Shown here: piece after piece, positions 33,046 through 46,500 of the stretch
Numbering within the stretch: position 1 is the stretch's first letter
How the letters are laid out: each line of letters starts with the position of its first letter
Origin: Chondrosia reniformis
Lineage: Eukaryota > Porifera > Demospongiae > Chondrillida > Chondrillidae
Length of the DNA: 64,000 nt
Assembly: GCA_947172415.1 (NCBI GenBank)
Contig: OX359199.1
Coordinates: 6,711,884 to 6,775,883, forward strand
Direction: 5' to 3'
The notes under the pieces: model-generated
The model's input: only the letters and a program-made list of their open reading frames with translations
What the model was told of the DNA's origin: nothing
Database searches by the model: none
Translations under genes and position numbers: made by a program

Positions 33046-36000
33046 TTAACAAAGCCAATGTCTTACATACGAATATACAAATGTACGTATATTTATGGAT
33101 TTTGGTCTAACTTTTTTTGATTGCATTTGCTGCTGCTGAGCTCTACTCAGTGGGTTCTCTTGGACAAGTCTTTCTCTTACTAAATGCAAATTAAAAACAC
33201 TCCTCATGTACACCAGTACATATCAAAACCATAGACGGTATGCATGCGCTATATACATATGCAACACAATAAATTTACAATACCAGAGATACTCATATAA
33301 TATATACGTAATACTGAGCTTGAGATATATACGTAGGGGGTGCAAACATAATAATGTTCACCTCTTCTTCTCTGTTCCAACTGTTCCTGCAGGGAGACTA
33401 ACTTCTTGTCCCTCTGGTCAGCCAGCATCTTGGCCATGCTCTCCTTCCTTTGAATGTTACTAAATCATATGTAATACATACTACACTTACACACCATACA
33501 ACCAGAAATTATAGTGTCTATCTTGCACATCACAGAGAATGGTAGTATCAGAGGAGTGACTGTAGCTGGTCTTACGTGGTGATATACTCTATATATGCTT
33601 CAAGTAATACAGTAAGTCTATTCTACAAGTATGTTTCCTTAACATCATATGTACGTACATACGTACTATGTATGTAACCCATATCTACAGGGAATGGTGT
33701 TTAGATTATTCATACGTACTTGCATATGTAATTGGAGTAGGTATTGCACAACATAATGCATACTTGTAAGAGATTGTGTACATGCAGACCTCTCAGTAGC
33801 TGACTTGGTCTTCTCCTTTCGATACTTGGATATGTTTTCTAATGCCTCAGATAACATCTGGCTCTTAGCCTAGCCAACACAAGTGGCAATATTGAGCACA
33901 TGTCAAGCAACAGTTAAACTGAACAAGAGTCCTGCATGTGACATGTACTTTCTATTGTGGTACACCTAGAATCCAAAGCTTAGAACTTGCCTCCTTAGCT
34001 GCTGTTATGTCCTTTCGCTTCCTTTCTTCCTCCTCTTGAGCTGATATTTTCAGCAAAGCTATTCTCTCATGCAACTAAATAGAAATAGAGTACATGCGAC
34101 CAATAACAAAGGGGCAGCAGTCGTTTTCAATCTTCGTACAGTGGAGAGAGAAAGGGTGAGAGAAGACACTCACTTCTGCTATAGACATCTCAGAGAGGAG
34201 GCCGTGCCCTGATGTCTCAGTAGGGTCTACAAACTTGTGTCTTATAATGGGTACACTCTCCATAGCTCTTATCTGCCTAATCAACTCTGTCTTCCTTCTC
34301 ATTTCCTCTTCAGCCTACATACAAACACATGGTAAGTAAATGTATTGAACTAAACAGATGTACATATGTGGGTAACCACGTGTATATGATGATGTTCTCC
34401 TTCCTATAATTATGTATCTACGTACGTACGTATATATATATGTGTGAATCAACTGCATATATGTATATATACATACGTAAGTATCCAACACGTACATACG
34501 AATCACTGGAGCATATTACACCAGATCAGTGATTATTCATAGCTTTTGTACAGACTGCCATTAACTGCTTTATATACTGCATATATATGTATGTACATAT
34601 ACGTACATATGTACTCTAGGTAAAGCTGTGCTGTATGTTACCTCTTCTAGTGCCTGCCTCATTTGTTCTCTACTTTCCTGTGCCACCTGCTGAACTATTT
34701 TAAATAAATGAAGTGTCAAGAGAACATTTCAGATACTAAAACACGGACATGTATAAGTACATACCAAGAGATACATATTAAACATGGACACAACATATGT
34801 ACGTACCAATTCGTTGCTTCATCACACATAAATACGTACCAATACGTTGCTTCATCTTCTGAAGCTTGTCCTTTGCTTCCTTTACATTTTCTCTGTTTTC
34901 AGAGATTGTCTCTACGAGCTGTCTCATCTCTTTTCTTTGCTCCTCCCTCTCAGCAAAATAGGCATTCATTATCTGTTCCTTCTCTTCCTTGATGACCTTT
35001 ACCTTCTCCCTTGCCTCTTGGAAGCAGCTCTGACGTGCAATGATGGCCTCCTCGTAGCTCATTTGACCAGCCTATGTAAATGTACACACAGCAATACTAA
35101 GATTCTTCCAAGGAAATATACCACAGGAGACTCCTTGTTAAACTTGACAACTCACCAAATGCTTTCTTTCAATTTCTGCTAAGGTTTCAGCTGCTTCTTT
35201 CTAATATCAGTGGGCCCATGAATATCATTATTGCACCTATTATGGCTAGGTACACTTCTGAGTGGTCTCTTACTGTACCTGTTTCATTTCTTCCTGCCAA
35301 AGGAGGAACTCTGAATCATCCTTCCCTCCTGCTTCTAGACCAGCCAATCTCTTTAGGACCTCTTCCTCTTCCTTCTGTATTCTAGCCCCTTCTCTCAAAA
35401 TGGCCGCTGCATTAAACTTTATAGGTACATCTTCATGCTACATAAGTACGTATGTATGTAAATTTAAAAATGCAAGATAAATCTTCTATTATATCATGTT
35501 AGAGAAGACGAACCTACTATCTGTATGTATGTACGTATGTCTGTATGTATGTAATATATACTGTACATTAACTCTCAGAGGTAGTACAGATCCCTCAGAG
35601 GTAGTACAGATCCCTCAGAGGTACGTAGTACAGATCCCTCAGAGGTACGTAGTACAGATCCCTCAGAGGTACGTAGTACAGATCCCTCAGAGGTACGTAG
35701 TACAGATCCCTCAGAGGTAGTACAGATCCCTCAGAGGTACGTAGTACAGATCCCTCAGAGGTACGTAGTACAGATCCCTCAGAGGTACGTAGTACAGATC
35801 CCTCAGAGGTACGTAGTACAGATCCCTCAATGCATTATGTTCTGCTTATCTACTTAAATGTGTCAGATCAACTAACTATATTACTTGGTACAGGAGCTGG
35901 CTTGAGTGGTTCAAACATTTCTCTGCAATACACAAGATATCAAAATAAAGGAGTGTACAACACTAGCACACATGAACAAACTTCTCTTCCCGCTCACGGA

Positions 36001-39000
36001 TTATCTTCTTGATGGCGTTCTAGAAGGCACAATTGTATGGACTATGATCATATAGAAACATCTTAAAGCATGTTTAAACAAACTTTTGTTTTTTCTGACT
36101 TTTCTACAGTTGCACATGAGAATTTTAACCTTTCAGCCTCTAATAATCTTTCCTACATGTTCATATTAACAGGAAGGTACATGTGAAATAGGTATAAAAT
36201 GTATCATAATGTTATGGTTTACGATACAACATCAGGAAACACCTACGTACATACATATACGTATATACATTACTTTTAGTTGTACTGAACATTTTAGAAA
36301 TTTACTGACCTCAGCCTTTTGTTTCGAAATAGATCTCATCTTCTCCACAGCCTCCCTTTCGGCTGGGCCACTGTAGGTGGACTTTGGTACTGGCTTGAAC
36401 ACTTTCAGGAGAGGTATCTGCAGCATCATGTGACCCGAGCGGAACACACATCCCATAAAAACACATCCCATTAGTTGAAGTACGTATGTACACATAAATT
36501 ATCAGGCAACATTGTGCACAGATATTGACCCCAGCTAGGAATATTTACATCTTTGGCTGAGAAGATAGACTTCCAGTCAGTGTATGAATGCATCATTTAT
36601 TAATACCTTTTCTGGAGTGGGTACAGCTCTAGGTCTTGGTTTCGTCAAGCTGAATGGCTTTGGGTCTAACAGTGATACATACGTACAACAACAATCATAC
36701 ATAGCTCATGTAAAACAGAAGGAGGGCTGACAGACCAGTGAAGCTGGCTTTAGAACTCTTCTTCCTTTGGCTCTTGTTTTCCACTTTGTCCTTCAACTGG
36801 TGAATAACTTCTAACATCTCATCCTGATACCTGCACACATGGACATTACCAAAGGTATAGAAGAAGGAAAGGCATTCGATTAGTTACCAAAGAAAGGACA
36901 TACGTACGTACCAATCCCAAAGTCATTATATGAAATTATTACTGTAAAAATTTCAGTGAGTATACACTCACGTGCACAAATAGTATTGTGGTATTATGTA
37001 CATATGTAATACAAATATGAGTAAAACCACAAGTCATCAGATAATCACATGTGAATGATGTCAAAGGCTCCAAATGTTTTGGGTATTGTGGGACACTAAT
37101 AGATCACTTTGTATTTGAGGGAAAACAGACCTTTAACAACACACCCATACAAATCACTTACATACAAGATATAAATGTACATGTGGGTTGCTGATACAGT
37201 GATAAAGAAAAGCTGACCATTTCACTTAATAGTCCCCTCAAGGGCAGGCAGCAACAGTGAATTCCTCTAGAAGCTGATTGAGATAAATACTTTAAATGTC
37301 TATTGATTGCATTCTAACTGTCCAGACAAAATGTGTCAAACATACATAAGATTGACATGAGTGATAATAAACTCTGAAATTAGCAGTCAAAGGTTAATCT
37401 GCGAATGCATATCTTTGACTACAATTCTTTAAAATACGTTAATTTTTGGCATTTTAAGCATTCAAGACACATTTATGATGAAGCATCTCACATACATGTG
37501 GCTTCTAACCTGGTGAAACACGCTAGAATAGGTTGGAAGCCAAATGTATGCATAACTGATTTGTTACACTCCCTCTAACTCTTAGAGGCAGGGGAGTGAA
37601 TGCAAAGAATGGCATACCGTAAACAGTCAAAAAGAAGATAACCTATTTCTTACAAAGGGACTGTATGTGAGACCTCAATATCTCTCTGCTGGATGGTTAG
37701 GAGGAATCCTTATTCTAAATAGATTTGTGTTTACATGTGTCATTCTTCATGTGTTACTGTTGTTGATCACATTCAGTGACCTCTAGCTTGGTCATCCTGT
37801 GTACTAATGTATCACCTCCAGGGCAGTGCTGTTATTGTTCTGGGTGGGTGTGGTCACCATATATTATATATATATATATATGGGCTTCTATTGACCACAT
37901 AGTGTGAGGTATCCACCCCTTTATTGCAGGAGACTCATGACTTTATTATTTTGATTACTGGTACTTCCTACCATCTTCCCCTAACCATTTGCCAGTAATC
38001 AAAACAATGCTATAAGAGATTTTATTTAGTCTGAATCATTGCACTCATGGCATTTGAAAATACTTTAAGCAGATACTCTGGTAGACAGACCCCATTTAAT
38101 TATAAGTCCAATGAAAGTACATGTTTGGATCTTTATAAATGACTATTAGCACAATGAATGTAGCCACCTTTAATTATCTCTGAACTTCACTCCTAACTGT
38201 GTCAAACTTATCTTTGGGAAGGAGTGTCACTGAAGAAGACCGGGATCGAAATGTTTGACTAAGAAACAAAACCAAACTGCATTTCTAAACGCAAAGGATG
38301 TACCATCCCAAAGACAGATCTATTTATCAAACTTGGGTCATTTTCACTAAACACAAACAGCCTCACAAGGAGGTGGCCAATACAATTGGGAACAGAGGAG
38401 TGGCCAATGCTGTTTCTTAGTGAACCTTCCATCCAGCTGTCCAACACACAGGTGGTCACATCAATTCAGCCAATGAGGCAGATATCTTAATTTGGATGAC
38501 ACAGGTGGATAAGAAACTATACCTAGCTGGGGTCAAGGGTCAGAAACTGAAATTTACCAACAGTGTATCTTAGCAACACTGTACCAGCTGCATCCAAGTG
38601 AGAGGTGGACTCATATCTATTGAGGTTATCATTCCTGGAATATACATAAGGATGTTAAGCAGACAGTCTTGTAGACAGACTCCATTACAAGATTATTAGG
38701 TAGATGACATGAGCACTATTATAAGGATTTCTCATTTCTTGTTTAATTGGTCTTTTATAATAGAGATTGGATACTAAATACGTACATACCTACGTACGTA
38801 CATATGTATACCACAAGTACGTACGTAAATGTGATGACAAGCAGACCGAACTAGTATACTTTCAGGTTGAGCTGAGCTTGTAGGACACTGTTATCCAAAG
38901 TTTATAGAGAATTACTGACTGAACAATAACAGTCATTTTCCTACAGACATGGTTGATATCAAAATGAGGAAGGCTAGGAACACGTCGAATAGACCTTTAG

Positions 39001-41795
39001 GTAAACCCTGCTGTGCCAAAACCTGTAGCACAACTGTGTTTACTTGCACAACTACCCTTTGGTGAGTAGGCAGTAGCTTGTGGAATGAAAATCTATCCAT
39101 GGTCCATTAAACAAGATAATTAATAAGGATCTCAACTCCTCCTTTTGGACAAGGCTACCAACTAAGTTTCTTTACTGTATACAAACACTATAGGATGAGC
39201 ACATTAAGATATGCAACAAGACCAGCCCATATCCTGTAATGCTACACATATGTACATACGTACGTACATATGATCTGAAATGCTGCATAGCTGCTGGGAT
39301 ACATGTGTACTGATGGATGACTTTTCAGGAGTAAACAGTTTACATTATTCTTCTACTGATATTTGACACTGTTTAGAGTAGTATTAAGGGTCGTCCACTG
39401 AAGACAAAGTTTTGAAAACAATGCAGTCCCTAAGAGTGCTTTGTAATGGTATAGTATTGTTCACTGAGATTTCAATTGAATTACAGGTCACAAGGGAGCT
39501 CAGAGGGGGTAACTGGGACCACTGACCACTGATAAAACATACCTCAACATGGGAGAGATAATGTTGGTCTGTACAAATGTTCTCTCATATACCTTGAACC
39601 ACTACATGAATAATTGAATAACATGGTCACAAAATAAACACACATCTGTACATACATGTACAAAGCAAGGTCATTATATTTGTAATTTGTGCTCAAGAGA
39701 CATTGAAGAGACTTGGAATGGTCCCCTGGGGTAGCAGTGTTACATGAGGATGGTCCCCTGGGGTAGCAGTGTTACATGAGGATGGTCCCCTGGGGTAGCA
39801 GTGTTACATGAGGATGGTCCCCTGGGGTAGCAGTGTTACATGAGGATGGTCCCCTGGGGTAGCAGTGTTACATGAGGATGGTCCCCTGGGGTTGCAGTGT
39901 TACATGAGGATGGTCCCCTGGGGTAGCAGTGTTACATGAGGATGGTCCCCTGGGGTTGCAGTGTTACATGAGGATGGTCCCCTGGGGTTGCAGTGTTACA
40001 TGAGGATGGTCCCCTGGGGTAGCAGTGTTACATGAGGATGGTCCCCTGGGGTAGCAGTGTTACATGAGGATGGTCCCCTGGGGTAGCAGTGTTACACGAG
40101 GGTGGTCTCCTATACTCACTTATTTTAACTATGATGCACTTAAAGGTATTAATTTGGAACCTTGTAAAGCTTCACTCATTTTACACTGAGAGGAGATCAA
40201 AGCTACGTAGTTTGCAGATGAATAATGATACTTCTTAATTTCTTAGGCTTGCTAGGCCAAAGGGTGTGAGAAATGTAATACAACACCACAGATGCTGAAT
40301 GCATCACTTGAAAGGAATAACAAGCCATATCCAACACTACTTGGCATGTCAGGTGTTCTAGAATGAGGAGGGCGGTGGGACAGCACAAACCCAGCAACTG
40401 TTGTTTCACCACTAGTAAACACAAAATTGTCTTCCGGACATCCTGTGAGCAGGTGTCCAATTATCTAACCTCATTCATGATCCACATCTTCAGGTTGGCC
40501 TCATCATACAAAAAGTTCAAAAACTGCAGAAAACATTGAATTCATGACCTATGAATACTATTAAATAATGAATACAATTAAATGCTTAGCAACAAGGATA
40601 AACAAATTGACCAAAATATGCAAAGAATTCCTAACCAACACAGCCAGCAAAGATATTTAGACAATCCACAGTGACCTATAGTCTAATACAGAAGTAATGA
40701 TGTAATCATTGGTTGTCAGAGGTTATTTCTAGATAAGACAAATTCTACAGTGGTTTAACCCAGAGGTGAACTGTTTACTAAAAAAGGATTGTTTTGCATA
40801 ATAAACAGTAACTGTTATGATGTTATGATGTGATTAGTGATCTACCTAGCTAGGTCAGACATCTACATAGATATTAAACCACAACTTGATGCACACATGC
40901 AGCAAATTCACCTTTGCACTCAACCTACGTACTTGCATACCTTATACATTTTGATGTTGTCCTGGGAGTTTATAAATCTCCTAAAATGGGAGACACCCAG
41001 CTCCTCCAAGCGAAACATCACTAGATAGGCAATGACTGCAAACACAATGGAAATGAGAAATATAAAATGAATGAAAAGCAGTGGAAGGTGTGTATGTATG
41101 TGCACTTTCTATATGCATCAACACACTAGTGATACATGGACAAACCTCACATTACAAAGTGCTACCTCTTATGGGCAGTAGCTATTCACATACAATACAG
41201 GCAGGCCTACGTATGTATATTTAAATGAGCATCAGCAATTGAATGTCTCAACCTTGCAGTCTTCATCCGCAAAATGAATATATAAAGACTATACAGACAT
41301 AAAGATTTTAAAAGTATACCTTTAAACAAGCTGTAGTCAGCCTTTAAAAATGTTTTTCCGTCCGTGACATAAAACCCATCCACTACAACCTGAACAAGAA
41401 GAAAACAAAATGGGAAATCATTAACATTTGGACACACGTGATCCATCAATGTAATTACATGATTGTACTTTGTTAATGTGGCCAACATTTGAGTCGAACG
41501 CCTTGATTAGTTACCTTGATTAGTTTGTCGTAACGCGTACAACCAGCTAAAACCTCAGATATAAATATTTTATCCGCCTCGTCCAAACTCTATAGTTAGA
41601 AGGCACAGAAAGAAGGGAGAGAGAACGATAAAATATGATACGTAGGCCTACTCTTGAAGTGTTATTTTTACAACTGACTTTACATTCATCCGACTGAAGA
41701 AAACTCTCTAAATACTCATCGATTCCTTTAAGGTGTGGTTGAAACTTTGATAACCCGCGGATACACAGTAATACCAATCGTTTGTGATGGCTCAT
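33046..41795 (-). CDS. CFAP99: CFAP99, cilia- and flagella-associated protein 99
   Basis: Nineteen minus-strand exons: 41795-41679, 41589-41515, 41389-41320, 41035-40941, 40523-40470, 39601-39543, 36830-36736, 36665-36607, 36417-36310, 36019-35972, 35437-35279, 35200-35156, 35071-34840, 34694-34642, 34314-34174, 34074-33991, 33869-33790, 33459-33362 and 33179-33046, totalling 1806 nt (601 aa). The N-terminal half matches remembered CFAP99: SLDEADKIFISEVLAGCTRY, VVVDGFYVTDGKTFLKADYS, VIAYLVMFRLEELGVSHFRR, FVQTNIISPMLR, then PKPFSLTKPRPRAVPTPE. The C-terminal half is a long charged coiled coil. CFAP99 is an axonemal protein of motile cilia. The end of exon 10 (35972 or 35982) is ambiguous. Exon 13 has a duplicated donor, and the intron after exon 16 is GC-AG. 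Confidence 0.88.
34801..34858 (-). repeat. Tandem duplication of a 5' splice site (CFAP99 exon 13)
   Basis: On the minus strand the exon end ATGAAGCAACGTATTG|GTACGT (donor 34839-34834) is followed 33 bp later by ATGAAGCAACGAATTG|GTACGT (donor just past 34807). Using the distal donor adds 11 in-frame residues (GTYLCVMKQRI), so both products are translatable. Confidence 0.8.
35577..35829. repeat. 20/24-bp minisatellite in CFAP99 intron 10
   Basis: About 11 copies of agatccctcagaggtagtac, most extended to 24 bp by an inserted cgta. It lies in the intron 35438-35971. The 20- and 24-bp units alternate irregularly. Confidence 0.9.
36831..39542 (-). other. Large CFAP99 intron with retroelement traces
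   Basis: A 2.7-kb intron between CFAP99 exons 6 and 7. It contains a hammerhead-like motif (38230-38251) and two related segments around 38060-38100 and 38640-38690 (both with taagcaga, then gtagacagac). No other gene was recognised. Confidence 0.5.
38230..38251 (+). ncRNA. Degenerate hammerhead-like motif, second copy
   Basis: Plus strand: CTGAAGA (38230-38236), an extra A, then GACC-GG-GATC with one mismatch, then GAAA (38248-38251). It has the same layout, including the extra A, as 30144-30121, but the stem is decayed. It is likely a Penelope-like element remnant inside the CFAP99 intron. Confidence 0.4.
39716..40108. repeat. 32-bp minisatellite in CFAP99 intron 5
   Basis: About 12 near-identical copies of a 32-bp unit (gatggtcccctggggtagca then gtgttacatgag), with a few units carrying gttgca instead of gtagca. 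It lies between CFAP99 exons 5 (40470) and 6 (39601). The very low divergence implies recent expansion. Confidence 0.95.
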
Positions 41796-41969
41796 AGCTT
41801 CGGAGAAATTGGAAACTTGGAAACACTCACGCAGCCATTTTGTTTGCTAGGGTTGCCAGGTGCCGGACATGACCTAATGATATTCATAGTTTTGGGGCCG
41901 TATGATATATATTGCCGTCTAGCGCTCCAAGCTTTTTAGTTTATTATTATTAGTTTACGAAAAACAGAC
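41796..41969. promoter_or_regulatory. Bidirectional promoter, CFAP99 / frizzled-like gene
   Basis: 174 bp between diverging start codons, with attattatta near 41941-41950. No X-box or other named motif could be confirmed. Confidence 0.45.
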
Positions 41970-43006
41970 ATGAAGTACGTTCTCCTCTTCCTGATATGCG
42001 GTATCACTTCTGCTTTACACGTCAAAGAACACGAGTTCGACCTTGGCCTATTGACAATGTGTGTCGCGGTGCCTGAAGCAATACAGAACCTTTGTGAGTT
42101 TCCGTCGGAATATCATATACCAGATGCAGTTTACCGAAATTCTGCCCAAGGACGCAGTATTATAGAAGCAATTGAATTCCAAGCAGACGATAATGGTGAT
42201 CCAATAACCTGTAAAAATCACCTTAAATTACAACTTTGTTCCCTGTATTTCCCGCAATGTGTTAACGAAGGCGGGTCAGAATTTGTCGACATTAACATAA
42301 CATTGAATAGTAGCTGTCCTAATACATTAGCCTTGTATCCGGATGAAAGCCTCTCTGGGAAGTACCCTTTGGAGCCGTGCAGACCATTAGAGGATGGAGA
42401 TCAAGGACTATCTCTTTGCGCAAATTATTCTAGTAGCGACATTCGCCTACCTGGCTGGATGGTAGCTCAGCTTAAGGGAGTAGAGAAGGACTGGACAAGA
42501 GAACAGAGACTAATACCCGAGTTTTTAACGAAACAATGTTACGAGAAATTAGTGCAGAAGGCGTGTCAAATATTTGGGCAATGTTGGTCCCAGGGGCACA
42601 GATTAGAACACGTGCTATCAAAGGAACAGTGCTCATCAGAAGTTTCATGGTGAGTGTCTTAGAGGGTACGACTTGACATATAGTATGTCAGAATTGTAGG
42701 TAATCTTTTGTCAAGGTGTCATTGTTGCATTTTCTTTGTAGTCAAGGTGATATTGTTACAAGTGTTCTGCAACAACTGAAAAAAAGGTTTTCTTGCGAGA
42801 GTCTTCCCAGTGAGGCAGATCGAATGGCGACTGCATCTACACCAATTACCCACCAGACAGAACCAACAACATTCACTCCAACTTCCAGCTCGGGAGAAAG
42901 AGGCATCATCAATTTCCCAACTTCAAGCAGTCTTGCCTCTCAAGTGACCTTGTTACTGGTGGCTGCACTCCTGTGTCTAGTACCACACTTCATAATAGTC
43001 ATGTGA
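41970..43006 (+). CDS. Secreted or GPI-anchored protein with a frizzled-CRD-like domain
   Basis: Two exons, 41970-42649 and 42742-43006, give 314 aa. A clear signal peptide (MKYVLLFLICGITSALH) is followed by a Cys-rich region whose spacing resembles a frizzled/SFRP CRD: CVAVPEAIQNLCEFPSEYHI, CKNHLKLQLCSLYFPQC, then PCRPLEDG and LCANYSS. Several NxS/T sites are present. A Thr/Ser/Pro-rich stalk follows and then a C-terminal hydrophobic segment (LASQVTLLLVAALLCLVPHF) ending the protein, as expected for a GPI-attachment signal. It lacks the seven helices of frizzled. It could bind Wnt-like ligands, but the match is partial and another Cys-rich family is possible. A poly(A) signal aataaa occurs near 43207. 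Confidence 0.68.
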
Positions 43007-43522
43007 AGGATCATCAAGGCATTTAAAAACAATATACCAGCAGACTATGGCCATGCTGTTTTATCCCAAACACACTTCTGTATCCATTAACTTTTATAGA
43101 TACATTGTTTGCAATTTCACGGTGTATCCTTTCTCACTGAACTATGCTCAGTGGGTACACCTCACAACCAAGTTTAAGTGTACCTGTGTATAATGTATAA
43201 TATATTAAATAAAAGTGCATCTTTCTGAAATATAACTGTCAGATTATTGTTAAAACTTTTAGTGTCATTAGTCTCAGCATTAGACAATTGACTAGCTCAG
43301 CACCTGTGTGTTTTTGGGTATATAGCACATAACAAATAAATAGGACCAGTGACAGACAAAATGTCCGACTCCATGAAAATTCAGGGAATGTTAATTTTAC
43401 AGGTATAGATTGCATAAGTTGATGCAGGTGTAGAGAAATGTATGCTATGAATATCATTAAGACAATGAATTCTATTTTCACTGCATGTTTCACACAATTG
43501 TACATGACTCTAAAGGAAACTA
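43007..43522. other. Convergent spacer, frizzled-like gene / NCAPG
   Basis: A 516-bp spacer holding both 3' UTRs; no coding signal seen. Confidence 0.5.
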
Positions 43523-46500
43523 TTAGAGTTCCTCAGCAGCAGCAAAACCTGTGCCAGCTGTGCCAAGCTCCTCCCCTAAAGAGGGGACAAACATTTCTCA
43601 GAATTAAGTCTATAATGTTATTCATGTTGTGATATGACAGCATTTGGCAATAATTCCCAAATTTAATGAAGCCTAATTAGAATGTCTACATATATTACAG
43701 TGGCAGGAAGGGAAATGTCTAATAAATTCACCTAAATATTTCCCTCCTAAAAAGACACAATAGAATAATACAACTGAACACTGCAAATACCGAAATGGGC
43801 TGTCCATATTGCACTATACATAACAGCTATGTATGTATATACGGTATGTACTATGTGCCACACCTGCTACTGGGTCCTGTCCATCTGATGGGGGACTACT
43901 TCCTTCTTCGTTGCCTTCACTGCCTTCCTCTGTCCTTTCTTCTGCCCCAGAGCCTTCTTGAGATCCCACTGGTTTTTCACTTCTTTTTATAGAAGTCAAT
44001 TTAGTTTTCAGTTTGTTCAAGTAACCAATACTCAACCTGTCACATACATTCTGCATCACAAGAGGGGCAGCCATGTACAATCACTGTGATCATGCCACAC
44101 CTACATAATATGTACCTCTAGCAGTGTGTCTGTCAGTACATCTAACACTGTTATAGCATCCTGTATAAAATCAAATGAGATACTTGTTGAGTAAAATATA
44201 CTTTAATAGGTAATAGAGGCAATGAATGGTAACAAACAGGCAGTGGATTGCAAGCAATAGAGTTAGCTGAAGATAGAAATATGGCTCTTAGTCCTTCGAT
44301 TAGATTCACATCACACATTAATTCAGTAAGGTCTCGCTAACAAGTCAGAGTTTCTACATAAAAGTGCCACAATGCATGCTGCTGCTACTGCTTAGAGAAT
44401 ACCAACCTGTTCTTCTTCAGATATTTTCATCATGCTCAGTGCCTTACAGTATGTGCGCACAGAGGGGTCAGTCGGGTGGTTAAGTGCTTCATTAGCGACC
44501 TCTTCAGCCAAAGGCCCCATTAAGACATAATCACTCTAATGAGCATATATGAAACATGAACAATTAAAACTTACATTTACACAATACACGAAATATGCAT
44601 AAACTATACAATTGTTACTTCACAAGTAGACACTTTGTGTAGTAAGACCATTATAAACATGAGATGAATGATTCATAATATACAAGTACGTACATTATTA
44701 TAAATGGATTTTACATATTTTTAAGTACAGTAAATGTGAACAATTAAAACTTACATTTACACAAATCACAACATACTGACACAATTATATACATAGGTGC
44801 ACATGAATGTAGAAAAGCCAGGATATACGGGCCACATATTTTACAGCTATAATGCTATTTCAGTTTTCAATTGGCAAATGCAATACCGGATTCTTTGCAT
44901 TCACTGTTTTCACTTCAGTCATCAGAAACAAAAGGTGCTCCACAACGTTGTTCACATTCACTTTGGAGAGAGGGGAGGTGGAAGGAGCACTCAGTACTGC
45001 TTTTAAAACTGGAACAAAAACTGCAGATAACAGCTCACGATTCTTTCTACAAGTGAAAAGAAGAGATCAGATAGTACAGCCAGCCTTGTAAAACTAGCCA
45101 GTGTGCAGACTCCATTTTGTGGTAGATACTAGATACTATGAGCCAGTGTTTGATGTAAAAGAAATAAAAAAATAATCAAATTGCTCCAACTTGTCACTCA
45201 CAGATTGAGAGAGGCAAAGACTTCAAGGAACAGTCCCAGGAGAGAAGCAAGTCTCTCTTCCTCTTGAGTGAGAGGATTGTACCAGATCACTATCAGTCTT
45301 GCCAACAGTTGTTGGCTAGCCAGTCTACCACTAACAAACAATTTGGCAAAACCTTCACAAGCTACCTCCTTCAAGAGGCCTCCCTTTACAAGATAGATAG
45401 AAGATGAATGTCACTAATGCACTCCCAGGACAAATGTTATGTATACTGCATGACTGTTGCAATGTGTATACAGACCTCTGTATCTAGGAAATCTGTCAAA
45501 AACTTAAGAATCTTTTCAGTTGTAGTGCCTTCTGGAGCAGATGGCTCTACCACTTCACCAACCTCCTTGACTCCCTACATCACAATTTAGAAGTTAAATG
45601 GAACACAACTAATGAAGATACAACATACATTAATAGACTGCTCCACTTTGTAATTTCTACATTCAATGTTTGAATAAGAATAATAACAACAATAGAGATA
45701 GAGATACCATTTAGAAGATACAACATTTCAGTTCTTCTAAATTGCTAAGCCATTAAACACATATGTCTACATCAGGGACATCAGCATGTATTCAGCAAAT
45801 GAGCTAACAATTTGGTGCCAGTATCTGGTAATTATCCATTTGACATTGAATACAATACTTACTCTGTTGGTCCTATTTAACACAGTCACCTGATGATGAG
45901 GCCAATTGCAGACAAACTTTTTAGAAAATATTCACTTCAAAATTCCCATGAAAGCCAATTACTGCAGGCTTTTTAAATAATGTTATGTATTGCAGCAGGT
46001 ATTTACAAGGTAATAAAAGGATCTGTTAACAGGGATCCTTCTTTTAGGGGGTGGAGGGTCATCTTCTAAAATATTTTGCCCCCCTTAAAGAAAGTCAAAT
46101 TGCCAAATTTTAATAGCAACCAAATATTGAACTAGGTAGGTTAGATGCCCACTCATAATTTTACTATATCGTCCTTGAGTAGAGAATCTAAATCTACCTC
46201 CTCCTCGTTCTGTGTTTCTTGCAAGTGGAAGCATTCAAATCCATACATGATGATGAGGTCAAAGGCAGCCTTCATTGCAGTAGCCTGTATTTGCTCCAAA
46301 TCAATTTGAATGGCCTAGATGTAGTTACAAAAAAACTGGATGGACTAACATTACATACGTATTTAGGTGGAAAACTATGCATAAATTGAGAGACTATATC
46401 ATTTGTTATATTTTTTAAGGTAAAAGTGGAACTTGTATGAAAGGTCCACCTTTCTAGGGCAGTCACTTGCTTAAAGTGATCATTTAACTGACCCCCAAAA

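Noticed and set aside
39716-40108. Regular repeats resembling a CRISPR array
   Set aside because: Units are contiguous without unique spacers, and this is a eukaryotic intron.
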